From Pseudisothecium myosuroides (lineage: Eukaryota > Streptophyta > Bryopsida > Hypnales > Lembophyllaceae): DNA of 64,000 nt. How positions within the stretch are numbered: the stretch's first letter is position 1; every line of letters begins with the position of its first letter. This document shows, in pieces, positions 51,137-63,539 of this stretch. The DNA lies in assembly GCA_951799445.1 (NCBI GenBank), contig OX637292.1:13581296-13645295 (forward strand), in the 5' to 3' direction. The notes under the pieces were generated by a model, which was not told the DNA's origin, made no database searches, and worked only from the letters and a program-made list of their open reading frames with translations. A program made the translations under genes and the position numbers.

Positions 51137-51803
51137 TTAACCCTTAAACATCGACGTGGACGTTTGGCATTTGATGAATGACAAAAGAATAGTCTACTAG
51201 ATGTAGGAGAGGTCTTTTACATCCAATTTTTTTGTTGGAAAAGCAATTATGAAGACGTACACAATCACTCAAGCAGAATTTGACTGCATTGGTATTTTTA
51301 GGCACCCACCCAAGATTGTTTGACGATGTCACAAAGATGCACGCAAATGGTATTAGACCCCATGCTACCCTTGTCACAATCTCCATGAGGGCAGTTTGTG
51401 GTAATAGACCCCATGCTACCCTTGTCACAATCTCCATGAGGGCAGCATGCAATGAGGAGTTGTGTAAGCTCACGAGGGTTAAACTATAGAATGCTTGTAA
51501 AGAAAAGTTCTAATAATTTGTATGGTACAAATGTAAGGAAACTAACACAAGAAACAACTAAGTAACACTTAGATGGATGAAAAATCCAAGACTTTGTGTG
51601 CTTTTGACACATTCAGTGCATTCAACTGTTGTTCAAAATTAGAACCTTTGGTTCTTAAGGGCAACATTTTTTCGCAGGAGGAATATGGCCTCTCCTGTCA
51701 GTTGACGCTAAGAGAAGGACCTGTCTTTACAGGACAAAATTTCAGAGGTGGCGATGTATCACCAGCAAAAAAAGAGCTGCTTACGGTCCATTAAGGGGTT
51801 TAA
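51137..51803. mobile_element. TTAA-bounded inverted-repeat element (667 bp) with an internal 51-bp duplication
   Basis: The left border is TTAACCCTTAAACATCG and the right border GTCCATTAAGGGGTTTAA. Inside, a 51-bp unit starting GGTATTAGACCCCATGCTAC at 51349 repeats from 51400. The right part resembles that of 28013-28556. Confidence 0.65.
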
Positions 51804-51929
51804 CCTCCTTTCAATCGACCAAACAAAAATTTATACATATTCCTTAACTGGTCAACACAGCATTAGAACTACAGTAAGCAAAATTCAAAGAAAACCTACA
51901 CCTATACTTTGAACTGAACAAACCAATTG

Positions 51930-54900
51930 TCATGACTCCTCCTCAATATCGAAAATCAGAGAACCATTGTCGATATTTGCAGTGGGGACACTATCCTCTT
52001 CTTTGCCTTGATATCCCATGAGTCGGAACTTTCTGTCAGACCTGATCAAACAGACACATTCAGTAAGTAACGCCGCATGACACAAGTGCCTAAGGCAGCA
52101 ATACCCAACAATGACATGCTCCACAAGGGATCCGCACTAAATCTTGGCTACAATGTAGATATCGATGATAAGGAAATACACCCATCTGAACAACAGAGCC
52201 TAAAATTGTTTTTTGGAACGCCTACAGGTTGAGATTCACAACTCGTGCATATGGTATCCAAATAATGTGTGCTAGAACCATCTTTTTAAGACCATGAAAA
52301 CAATAAGCCATCCAAAAAATAGTACAGTCCCTTAAACGACTGGTTTTAGGTGTCGTTTTCTAACAAACGCATAGTTTATGATAACAAAATGACGAACGCA
52401 TACTGCTGCTTGCCTTGAATAGCAGAATGTAAGCCCCATTCTCTAGTAAATTCTTTCTATGCAAAATGGAAGTTAAGAGCTTGGTTTCCTCACTGAGAGA
52501 AATCCTCAGGAGCTGTAAGTTCCACAATTTGCCACATTGAACCTAAGACTCATTGCAGTGAAGAATGAAGGGGAAAGTAGATATCACCACCTGAAACCAA
52601 TAAGCCAGAAGAATCGTCTTGCAAGAGGTGGGGGGAACACAGCAAACCCTGATGGACCACCCTTTTTTTTAATTTCCTGCACAAAGCCATTCATGCATCA
52701 AACCATGTCAATCATCTACCTCGACTTGATGAAGGTTGCATTCCCTCTGCTCCTCCATGACAACAGAGGAAAAAACTAAAAATGTTCTTACATGCTAGCA
52801 AGAAAAGAAAATTTCTGCGAACAGTAGTGAAGAGGACCCCGGCATTCTATAGGGCATGAAAGAAGACTAAGTTCCATCTACGTACAGGGAACCCAATTGT
52901 ATTTTTAAAGACCATAGTGTCAATGAGATCAATCCCTAGAGGACTCTTTTTGGAAAAAAAATTGAAAAGATCCTATAGAGGACGAATGGCACAGCCTAGG
53001 AACCATTCCAGCCATATCACTAACCATACTTGCTCCGCTCAAAGAGTTTGTGATTTATGAGGGTCCTTAAAAAGCACCCTAGAGCCAAGAGCAGCATAGG
53101 AAGACACCCTGTAGTATAATAGCTAGATTCGAGATATCAAGTGAAGCGAAGAGAAAACAGAAAATTCAAACTATTCTAGGTTCGTCCTTTTAAGGGTTTT
53201 ATTTCTAAAATTCGCATCAAATATCAGAGGAGTTAGAGGTAGAAAGCGATTCCTAATGAGGTGAAATGGAAACACAAAAAGGGAGAGAACCTGCACGAGT
53301 CGTTTGACAATTCGCCGCCCAATACCTTGCTTCTGGTACTCAGGATCAACAGCTACGTCGCAAATTGTTGCCTAATACAATGAAACAAGAGAGAAGTGAG
53401 TCCAAATATCTATCTTTCAAAACCTCAGATGTAACAAAATCTCGGTCACAGATGTGTACTTCGAGTATATAAAAACAGGACTTATTGAAATAACACTACG
53501 TAGTCATAATATTGATTACATACAATGAATGCACCATCAGATACTGCACGCCCGATCCCTGATCCACGTCCACGACATAAACCGGGTCAATTGGATGTCC
53601 AGCAAGCAATAATTCAACTATCTTAAAACAAATTCATCATCACCTTCACACTGAAATTTAGGCAGAAAATTCATGCCGACTATACAGTATTATCTTAAGG
53701 ATAACCATGAAGTGGAACGTAAGCATACCGACAACTTTTGGAAGAGACCTTAATCCCAGGACATCGTTCTCCTGTTCTGCCAGCACAATCACAAACTGCA
53801 GCATTCACGCTGCAAAATAAATTTATCAAACACCCTAAGCAAAAGAATGTTCGCAATATCAACGCTATATCAGAGGTGCACACGCTCATTGCTGAATTGC
53901 TGTCATCCCTACATATATTAAAGAAACACTTTAGCTAGAAAAGAATAATGCATTATCAGCATGTGTCTATTTTGAATGCTCCACAGGGTAGTCCATTAAA
54001 ATCGACCTTGTTTTCCTGTGCACCTTGTTGCTAGTGAAGTTTACAGAATTTACAACTGTAGGTAAAACTCTTCTGTCAAGATAGCTGAATGATGTGCTTC
54101 AGAAACGTTTCTCGCTTACCATGAAGCTGTGTCGAAGTGCTTTCATGATCTTCGAGGGTTCTCTCGTGACCTTCAACGTCTTCTCCCAAAGCTCGCTAAG
54201 CTGAATAATCAAAAATACAGAGAGCTTAGAATGTTACAGCAATAAAGCTTAAAATGAAAATAACTAGGACCAATGAATGAAACATTCTACACTGGGTGTA
54301 TTCGATCATTCACAACCCAAACAAGATCATGACTTAGATTAACACAGCCATGAGTTGAAAAGCCACCCAAAGTGACCTGTAAGAAATGAGTAATTTCTAG
54401 GTTATATCAGTCATAGATGCGTGATAGATGCAATACTCATAATACAAGGGTAGTCTAGGCTTGTGATTAGGACCCTACTACTTCAAACTTCAAAAATTCG
54501 TACTTTATTAATAAGGAATTCAGATAACAGATAATACAAATTTTAGTGCCTTAATTGTTCATCCTCCACAATGAAACAAATTGCAAGGAAGTGAGCGCAC
54601 CTGAACTGGATCCACGTCCGCAAGATTGGTGCTGTACACCAGTGGCCGTGGAATCCGAATTGGCCATAAGGGTCTAGGCGATTGCGGCAACGGGGTTGAG
54701 GCCAGAACAATCGCTCTTCGCTACATGATTACAAAGACAAAATAATATAAATTTAACTAACACGCAACGAACGAGACCGCTTGAGGAATGCATTCTCTCA
54801 CACAAAAAACAACATTAATCACATCATACGACCTAACAAGAACCAAAAACATCCATTCGAACCCTAATAGAATGAACTAGCGCATTGCAATGGGGTTTAT

Positions 54901-55276
54901 GAACTAGGGCTTACACATCGTACTAAAAATTCAACAACCAATAACGTCCTCCAGTACCAACTCAAATCAACACAATTTCGGATCCTGTTTCAGTACAATT
55001 CTGTATTAAGAACTGACACATCAACCAGAGAATTAGGTTTCCAAACCCGTCCACGAGCTCTAACAACTCCTAAAACAACAAAAACAAGAGTTGCAACATT
55101 AACCAAGATCGAACACCAACCGGCGAGTTCTTCACTTGCGACGGAGCCTTGAGCGGTCTTCGAAGATGCACGAAATTCGAGCCGGAACCAGAACAGCAGG
55201 AGCAGAAGGGCAAGGGAGATACACATCCGGATTGTAAGCCAAGACGCGACATGTTGGCTTCCATCATCTTCAGCAT
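51930..55276 (-). CDS. GNAT-family N-acetyltransferase, plastid type
   Basis: Eight exons (55276-55121, 54720-54601, 54200-54120, 53795-53729, 53558-53524, 53371-53291, 52676-52591, 52041-51930) join in frame to 245 aa. The first 90 or so residues are Ser/Arg/Pro-rich without a fold signature and look like a chloroplast transit peptide. The acetyl-CoA motif is ATICDVAVDPEYQKQGIGRR (154-173), with the Q-x-x-G-x-G loop at 166-171. Downstream, GFAVFPPPLARRFFWLIGF followed by RSDRKFRLMGY is typical of the plant plastid GNAT group, enzymes that acetylate protein N-termini or lysines, or small amines. The tail is acidic (ends DIEEES). Donors GTTCTC and GTTGGT are weak but keep phase. The start is the first in-frame ATG. 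The family is certain; the substrate is unknown. Confidence 0.88.
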
Positions 55277-56099
55277 CCTCTCCGGCCCAAACAACCAAAT
55301 CGCGAAATCCGGGGCCCAATTCACATTCGAAACAGGAACTCAAACTCCAAGCTCCATGATCTCAATTCTACGAAATTGGTTCTTATTACCATGCTCTTCT
55401 AACAACGAAAGCCTTCCACGATCTGGAGCCAATTTACAGCAGAAAAAGAAACTCAAACATGGTCAATATTCTATGGATTTGCTTCGCAATTGAAATGGCG
55501 AAGTGACGAGAGAGCTGCGTCGGAATTCAAAGGGCAGATAGCTGGAATGAAAGAGTGTGGAATTTTAGTTGCGATGGAGACATTCGGAGAGTAGAGAAGG
55601 ATGAGGGAGGAGAGCTGCTGGCGGTGAGCCTTATCTGAGCCCCATGAATTTCTCGTTGCCTGCGATGGATGATATCGTGTTGGGTCAGTCGATGTTTTTC
55701 GTCGCTCTCATTCATCTTCATGTCTCACCCAAAGAAGGAGGGCGTCCTTCATTTTTGAAAATTTGTGACAAAGAACGCATAGCTATCTTCCAATCAAAAT
55801 ACTCCATTTTGTTGGACTCCAATCCAAAGTTTTTTGGTGTAAATAGGCCTTGAAAGTCTTCCAAGCAAATATATCATTGATTCATGTATGGCATTCTTTT
55901 TGCTTTCCGTTGGGCTACTATATGGCTATTATATAATATTAAATGGATGAAAAATATTTTTCAATACATTTATCATCCTCTTTATGAATGGTTGAGCATT
56001 GAGGGATTATGGCAAGAACGCCCTGAAGCGCTGCTCTTTCTGGTTCTACAATCTCTTATGGTGAAATTTCAATTTTCTTTAATGAGGTTGTCAACGACC
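55277..56099. other. Upstream region of the GNAT gene and spacer
   Basis: Balanced composition to about 55700 suggests promoter and 5' untranslated sequence of the acetyltransferase gene. The rest is AT-rich. No gene is recognised. Confidence 0.4.
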
Positions 56100-56679
56100 T
56101 TAACCCCTAAATCCTCAAGGCATTTTCTGGCTCCAAAACCATTGAAAACTGCCATTTCTGTTGCGATCACTCCCAAAACCTTTTTTTTAATTTTTAGAAT
56201 CTAACCATAGGATCTTGTACTTCACTTGTCTTAGATCATGTGGTAAAAATTTCAAGAAGTTTGACCGTACGGATTGGAAGATATTAGCATTCAAAGTTGG
56301 GCAAAAAGTTTTTTTCAAGAACATCCTTAGATTGCCCAAAAAACAAGATTGTCCATAACTTTCTCATTCTGAGTCCAAATAGAATGAATCAAAGCTTCAA
56401 ATGTAAACAAAAACATAATCTTTGAGAAATAAAATTGAAAAAGTAAAATAAAAAAATTGAAAGTTTTTTTTTTTGCCCGGCGAATTGCTTTTTTGACTTC
56501 AAGTGGCATAACTTTTGCTCCCGGGCATTGATTGAAAAAAAAATTATATTTTTAGAAAGCTAATGTGATTTCCTATCTTCAAAAAAAGTTTCAAAAATGC
56601 AGGTCAAAATTTCAGGTCACATGAGCCTGCCCGAAATCCCAAGTGTCCCTCAAGGGGACTTTGGGGATTTAGGGATTAA
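56100..56679. mobile_element. TTAA-bounded inverted-repeat element (580 bp)
   Basis: The left border is TTAACCCCTAAATCCTCAAG and the right border GACTTTGGGGATTTAGGGATTAA in two inverted halves. It is an internally deleted relative of the element at 1-809, in opposite orientation. Confidence 0.8.
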
Positions 56680-57004
56680 GACAAGTCCAACCTGAGTTAC
56701 TTTGTAATTTTTTTACATACGGATAATATTTTGTGAATTTTTAAAGTCAAAAGTGTAGGAGCTAGAGTGACTGAAACATACCACTAGACTCCCTACAAGT
56801 AGTTAACCTTTAAGCACAAAATGCTTTAGCTTCCATTAGTTGTTTTCAAAAATATTAGTCAAAATTGGAGGATGTAGTGATATTTTTTCAAATATTTTTT
56901 GTTCTTTTTAGATTTTGGCTAATGTAATATCCAATGAGAAGAAGAAATAATAACCATACATTACATACCTTACATTCTTCATGATATGCTTATGTAATCC
57001 TTTC

Positions 57005-57680
57005 TATGTCCCCTATACTGTTGCCACAACCAAAATAAGAGTATTAAAAATGATTTTTTGATTTTTTGATTTGTAAAAATATTGGAATTTAATATCTTTT
57101 ATGCACGAAGGAGTGCAAGGGCTTTGTTGCAGGGTGAAAGATTGCATTTTTTGATAAGAATAGAAAGCTTTATGTTTCCTTTAATTTTGATTGAGACAAT
57201 GCCACAAGGCACACTAGTAAGATTGAATAAAATATAATTCATATTGTAATAATAATAACAACTATATTTAGTTGCAAATTTAAAATATGGGAGCACTTAA
57301 TATGCACATTATTTTTTCATCCAAATTACGGTTAATTTTTGCTCACAATTATAGGTGTGCCATCTATACCTTAAATTAGTTAGTTAGTAAGTTAGTTTAG
57401 TTTGTTCAATTGATACAGTGAGATTTAAAAAACCGTGAGTCCCTCGGCCATGTTCTGGGTATAGTTGAAAAGCTCTCCACGAGGACGGGTGCATTGACTT
57501 TGTTTTGTGGCGTTTGGACTTACGGTGCGAAAGTTATGAATTTTAGAATTATTTTTAAATTAAAAAATTGAATTAAATTATCTTTTATTTTAAAAAAATC
57601 CATAACTTTCACATTGCATGTCCAAACATCAAGAAACAAAGCCCTTGCGCGCCTTGCGCAGTGGGCATAAAGCTTTGAGT
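57005..57680. repeat. Copies of the GGCACACTAGT-ended repeat, two of them inverted to each other
   Basis: About 57005-57223 ends GACAATGCCACAAGGCACACTAGT-like, in line with the copies at 1080-2957. A second copy at about 57360-57590 faces an inverted part copy at about 57598-57665 (CATAACTTTCACATTGCATG), so the pair can fold back. Confidence 0.55.
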
Positions 57681-59373
57681 TAAAAAGTTAAAAAATTTAC
57701 TTTTAAACGTCACACTACAATAGTGACAAGAATAACACAACCATGGAATTTCTACCGTACATCAGAACCCTTGCCATGGTTTGAATAACCCTTAGGATAT
57801 GCTTTAACCAGGAGAACTGATGGCCAAACAAACACTTGTCTTTTCTCATGCATTTTCATAGCGGTATATCAACTCCTTTGTAATGCATCATCTAGGGCAT
57901 TTTTTTTTTTGGCTTTCTAGTGCCAGATTGCACCAGAAAAAATTACTTGGCTAAAAAATGGCAACAAACTGTGAAATTCTTTGCTAGAAAATTTCAAATT
58001 AAAAAAAAAATCTTAGATGAAATTGCCAAATTGTGGATGAAAACAAAATTATAGACATGTGATATGTACAGTGCTAATAAATGTGATATTTTCTATCCAA
58101 TATGTAGATGAATGTTGAAAATTGGAGCACCACTATAACATTTTATATTGCCACTTTGGCACTTTGTAAAAAATGAACAAGACGTGTGGTCCCCAAAGAA
58201 TCACCTACAAAATCATATATAATTGGAGAAAGTTGGATCTATAATAAAAAATATTATTATTATTATTATTAATAGTATTTATCTTTAAAACATTGAAAAT
58301 AATTCTAATAGATGCCACATTCTCTAGTGCATTGGAACCTCCTTTCACTTGCCAACAAGAAAATATAAAAATCTGACTAGTCTAATAATAGTAAATAGGC
58401 TCAGTAACAAAAAGTGATGGTTTTGGATGTACCGACCTAAGTCATGTCTTTTCTTTAAACTAAATTCTAGTTGTGCAAGCTTTTAAAAAAATTTACATGG
58501 GTTTTACTAAACTTGGTTCCATCTCCTACAGTGTCCTTCTTATCGACAGCTAGTCAATTCATAATTATATTTATAAATCCATCTAGGACTTATAGTTGGA
58601 CTTGTTGAATTGTTGAATTGCGACTCTGTTATCGGAAAAATCTCCAAACATGCATGCCCAAATAGTTTGACAACAGCACAACAAATGCAAGTCTCGATGA
58701 TTCAAACGGGATGCCCTAATGAAACACTGAAATGGATAACTCCACACGCTAATTGTTCGATCACAAATCCAAATCTCATAACGACCAATCTGAGACGAAA
58801 ATTCAAACAAAAGCATGATACTCCACCTCCAGCAACAAACTTTCCAAAGAACTTGAAAGCATAAATTCTCCTTTCTATCACCTTTAAATACTAGAAAGTA
58901 TTAGAAAATCTCCGAACAAAAACAGAGAATTTTTTGCGTTGGATCCCAGAGCCATAGAAGCAGGGCTTAGTGCAACTCAGCGCAACTAATTCAGTAGTTG
59001 ATTCTTGTTTCCAGTGATCAAAAAATACCTAACTAATTCCATTCGATGCACAATAGTCTTACATCAGTCGCGAAAATGAGGGAACACCAGCGAGAATCTC
59101 ATCAAAGACGATGAAATTGTGACGGGAATCACCAAATGCGTGATCATGATTTGTGAACCCTGGTCGTAGCGCAGTTCTCTCTAGAAAACCCTAATCCTGG
59201 GGGAAATTCCTCAGATCAAGCTCCCTTCGCAATGCACCATCGTGCAAAAGACTTGTAGAAATTTGCACACGTCTACAATTCTTGCAAAAGACGTGTGGAC
59301 CCTAGGGAATCACCTACAAAATCATATATTGAAGAAAGTTGGATCCATTATAAAAATATTTTTTTTTATTAAT
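57681..59373. other. Spacer, no gene recognised
   Basis: AT-rich to about 58560. About 58196-58330 is a paralogue of the flanks of the element at 59374. About 58560-59240 is less AT-rich, with an AAACCCTAA telo-box near 59185 and short frames on the minus strand, but nothing that can be assigned. Confidence 0.4.
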
Positions 59374-60359
59374 ACTGTAACCATAGGGCAGGGTCGGCAC
59401 ATTGATGCCAAATATTTAATTAAAGTTCCTAAAATAAATTCGGCACTTTAAAATTTAATTTTTATAAATTCAACATCACATTCTAATCAATTTTTAATTA
59501 TTCGGCACATTCCATCAAAAGTCTCACAATTTGATGAGGTAATTGTCGAGAAGACAAACTCTTTTATACAATTGGGGTGGTAGGAGGTACAACAAACAAT
59601 GTGGGATATGTGAATTAGGATTACTAGGAGTTCAACCATTCCTAGTTAAGTCAAAAGCAGAAATTGTATTCAAAGTAGAATTTTAGACCTCATTTTGACA
59701 TAGTAGAATTACTTTTAAAAAAAACTTTGAACTGAATTAATGTATTAAATCAAGCTAACTTTCGACTCCAAAAATCCGTTTTAGATTGCAAGTCTCCAAT
59801 CAAAAGATATGGTCAAATTTCAAAGAGGGTTTGGAAGGGACATTTTCTTCAAACATCTCCTTTGAAATTTATTCATAACTTTTGATTGAAGGCTTGAAAT
59901 CTAAAACGGATTTTTGGAGTCAAAAGTTAGCTTGATTTAATATATTAATTCAGTTCAAAGTTTTTTTTAAAAGTAATTCTACTATGCCAAAAGAAGGTTT
60001 GAAATTATACTTTGAACACAATTCCTGTGTTTTAACAATGAATGGTGAAGTTTTCATCTTCAAATTATCCCATATACTTTGAGGGTTCATGATGGACAAT
60101 AGATTTTATTATAAAAACAACCTCTTCACCCTTCATCTTCACAATATGTTATTGAAAAAAATCTTTCATTTTGCCATCAATATTTTTTGATGATAGATGG
60201 TCTCTGGATTTTTGGACTAACATTGGACATTTTCTTTTTTTACAACAACTTGGTCATTTAATTTTTGTTGAATTCGGCAATTTTTCATTTTCATTTTTTT
60301 TTTCCGGCATTCATAAAAATAATTAATTTTTGCCGATCCTGCCCTAAGGTTACGGTAGT
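59374..60359. mobile_element. Inverted-repeat element (~986 bp) with a large internal foldback
   Basis: The left end ACTGTAACCATAGGGCAGGG and the complement of the right end, ACTACCGTAACCTTAGGGCA, both run on into TCGGCA. Its flanks are collinear with 58196-58330, where no element is present. Confidence 0.8.
59658..60028. repeat. Long near-perfect inverted repeat (arms ~165 bp)
   Basis: The two halves are complementary over about 165 bp each at roughly 90%, including TAGTAGAATTACTTTTAAAA, AATCAAGCTAACTTT and CCAAAAATCCGTTTTAGATT blocks, with almost no loop. It lies wholly inside the element at 59374-60359. Its transcript would form a long hairpin, a plausible small-RNA source. Confidence 0.85.
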
Positions 60360-60418
60360 CTTCATCTCTAAAACATACATTGAAAATAACTATAGAGGTT
60401 CAACAATGTAAACTACAC

Positions 60419-60724
60419 TAAAAAGGGTATTTAGTGTTGGATTACATTTAGTGTAATTACCACCCTACTTGACCCTACATTAAATGTCAATTTTAGGACG
60501 ATTAGTGTAGTGCTAAACTTCAATGCGCCGCCTTCGCCTTCTCTTCCCTTCTACCTTCCTTTAATAAGTTCTAACACTAAATGTAAACATTTTCAGATTT
60601 CAGATTTACCATAGAGTATATTTAATGTTAGAAATTACATTTAATGTTACTTACTTTAGTAGGCTTAATGATATTTAGTGTCATGGTTCGCAAATAGTGT
60701 TGCCAACACTAAATACCCTTTTTA
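60419..60724. mobile_element. MITE-like element with 22-bp perfect terminal inverted repeats
   Basis: TAAAAAGGGTATTTAGTGTT at 60419 continues GG and is mirrored exactly at 60703-60724. The left end is preceded by CAC, giving CACTA, while the right end is not. The interior repeats TTTAGTGTTG and ATTTAATGTTA motifs. Confidence 0.75.
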
Positions 60725-60764
60725 GTATACTGTTAGACTATTTGTAATGAATGCTTAATATTTA

Positions 60765-61090
60765 GATCTTTTGGGGCAAGGTGGAATTTGTACAACGTCT
60801 TTTTCTAGGTAGCTAGAGGTTGTCTCTAGCATAGGTTCAGTTGGAATATCCTTCATTTCTTGAATTAAATTTGTGCAAGTTTGAAGGATAGGTCCTTCTA
60901 ATCATCATTGTATAAGTTGAATATTACTTTGAATTGGTAAGCTTGAAATAATCATAGTTTGCGAGAAAGTATTGGCCCTAACATCTTTCGTGCTTGTGTC
61001 TTGGTTAATATGCTTTCTATTGCACTACAGTCAATGTCATAGATATCAAATAGTTCTTTGCAATGCAATGTCTAGGGCTTGGTCAATTCC
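60765..61090 (-). pseudogene. Decayed coding fragment, family unknown
   Basis: On the minus strand two frames give protein-like stretches split by frameshift and stops: KELFDIYDIDCSAIESILTK continuing to QARKMLGPILSRK, then EMKDIPTEPMLETTSSYLEK continuing to DVVQIPPCPKRSKY. They read as parts of one broken gene or of a transposon protein next to the CACTA-like end. No family is recognised. Confidence 0.3.
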
Positions 61091-61619
61091 ATATTTAAAT
61101 TAAAAAATGTTTATCAAATATTGAATATGTTTAAATATCTAGAACTTTTACCATGAGTGTACATTGTAGTGTACAATATTAAAGTGCAAACCAAGTTACT
61201 ATGCCATTCTAAATTTAAAAATGCAATTATAGGCTCATAACCTTAGACTACCGGTATGGTGAAATTGTCATTATTAAAAAAAAAATTCAATGTTTTGCAA
61301 GGAGAGTTTCAAATTGGAAACCTTATTTTTATCACTTATGCCCTTAAGCAAGAAAAATCATTGAGACATTTCAGTTACCAAGTCTCAAATGCAAACAATA
61401 TAGGATTCAAACTAAATTTTCCCAATTTGTCTCTAAATCCTTAGAAAAGACTGGATGAGCTTCACACCTCTCTTTGATCTTCAATATCATACCTCCCCAG
61501 CGTGACAACTGTATTGTAGACACAATTGCCATCCACTGAATGGAACCAATGCAAATTCCAGATACACTTCCAAACTTTGACCGCCACTCTTGGTCTTCTT
61601 AAAAACATTCACCAGTTGA

Positions 61620-62270
61620 CACTACAAGAAAATGAGTGTTTTATGACTGCAAAATATGACTGCGTTGAGTCATAAAATCTGAAAATATGACTCCGCCGGA
61701 AATCACTGTAGATGACTTGCAATATGACTGCGCCCAGTCATTACCGACGAGTCATATTTTGCACCAGTCATATTTTCAGTCATATGGGTTTGGAGGTATA
61801 ATTAACTATATTTAGCCGTATTTTGCCAACAAGGCGTATATGTTGACTATCCTTGGAGGCTTGACTTTCTCATGACCTGCCCGGGTAAATAAAAAAAAGC
61901 CTATGTGGAATATGACTCTGGAATATGACTCTGTTCAGTCATATTTTTGGCTGATGTGGAATATGACTGTAGTGAGTCATATTTTGGTTGACGTGGCATA
62001 TGACTACGGTGAGTCATATTTTTTGTTGACATAAGAAGTGACTCTTGTGAGTCATATTTTTGTTGATGTGATGCGGAATATGACTTTTGTGAGTCATATT
62101 TTTTGTTGATATAAGAAGTGACTCTTGTGAGTCATATTTTTGTTGATGTGGGAAATGACTCTTGTGAGTCATATTTTTTGTTGATGTAGAAAATGACTCT
62201 CATGAGTCATATTCACTACTCATATTTTTTGTTTATTTGATTTATGACTCCTATGAGTCATATTTTTGGC
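61620..62270. mobile_element. CACTA-like element end with subterminal hairpin array
   Basis: CACTACAAGAAAA at 61620-61632 is the classic terminus of plant CACTA (En/Spm) transposons. It is followed by about nine copies of TGAGTCATATTTT or variants, mostly paired with a preceding ATGACTC, so that many ~35-45-bp units form small hairpins such as ATGACTCTTGTGAGTCAT. Dense subterminal repeats serve as transposase-binding sites in this family. No matching TTTTCTTGTAGTG end is found in the window, so the partner end lies beyond 64000 or is lost. Confidence 0.75.
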
Positions 62271-62982
62271 TAATGTAGTAGTTCACATAGAATGTTACTA
62301 GTGTTATTATGATTAAATGTAGTCATATTTTCAAAAGTATAGAGTTACTTTTTGGCATGACTTTGACCATTATGTGACTACATCCAGTCATATTTGGGCC
62401 AAGATTTTTTGTGAAATATGACTCAAGCAAATGATATATTTAAAATGAAAGATAGTCACATTTCTTAGATTTGTGTGAGTGGTTTGTAATTAGAATACTT
62501 GAGGTTTATAATAGCTTCAATCATAAATTATAGTCACATTTTTCATACATTCTAATTAAATGAACATGATGCATTGCCATTATGCATCAATATGGGTTAG
62601 TAGCTAAATAAGAGACTCCATCCAATTAAAAATGAGTACTTATGATTTTTGAGTTGCACAAGAGGCAATTATATTAGAGAAATAAACTACAAGAAATAAT
62701 GTGATTTTTCTCAATGACATTTATTTGTCACTAACACAAAACATATTACAATGACACTCTATAAATGTATCTTTTCACACGCTTATAGGACCTATATTCC
62801 TTACAAAAATGTGAAGATGTTGCCTCTTTGGTGTTGCAAGTAGCCTTCAATAACTTTATTCGAGCTTGGTGCCTACATGTACAATCAAGGAGGTTAATTT
62901 GTAGTGAATGAACAATATAGTTCAACCTTCAAAGTTTTAAGGCAACACAAAATATGAAGCACAAGTTTAAGATAAGAAAGAG
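62271..62982. other. AT-rich region next to the CACTA-like end
   Basis: A few further degenerate GTCATATTT units run to about 62460. After that no repeat or gene is recognised. Confidence 0.4.
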
Positions 62983-62990
62983 CCATAACC

Positions 62991-63506
62991 CCCGGGTACG
63001 CAACTCCCATATTATATGGCCCTGATTATAATCACTTATAGTGCATTTTAGTCTAATTTCAAGGGATACAATTTGTTTTAATGTAGAAAACTCTTGTAGC
63101 CCTTTTAACAAGGAATCCAAAAACTTAATTCTATATATGAAATGATATTTCTTTGGGGACAATAATAGCATTAAAAAAATAATTATATGAGTTTTTTTAA
63201 TACATGTATCATGGGACAAGCTACCCAACTTTTCGGGCTTTTTAATAAAATTTTAATTTTAATTGGAGGGAACTTTTTGTAAAGAATTTTTAAAACTATG
63301 CATAGGTGTTTCAATTCTTCATATATATTGTTAGTTTTTTTCTCATATGTATGCAATTGAACATTTTTTACATTTAATTTTTTTTAATTTGATCTTCACC
63401 CAACTTTTTGGTCTTTTTAATTTGATATAATTTTTACAAAAGCCGTCCTCTGAGCCGTTTTATTGCCGATGACCCCTGTGTATAATATATGAGTTGCGTA
63501 CCCGGG
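62991..63506. mobile_element. Inverted-repeat transposon (516 bp) with 8-bp target duplication
   Basis: It starts CCCGGGTACGCAACTC and ends with the exact complement. CCATAACC stands directly outside both ends (62983-62990, 63507-63514). An 8-bp duplication fits hAT-type insertion; the ends are not the usual hAT ends, so the class is open. The interior is AT-rich and non-coding. Confidence 0.88.
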
Positions 63507-63539
63507 CCATAACCACTATATCTCTAGAAATCGCAAATA

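Noticed and set aside
58583..58864. Overlapping frames of 77 and 84 codons on both strands
   Set aside because: Neither shows a recognisable domain or splice context; left as part of an unassigned spacer.
61900..62270. Regular short repeats resembling a CRISPR array
   Set aside because: The spacers are not unique, the repeats are degenerate transposon subterminal units, and the DNA is plant nuclear.
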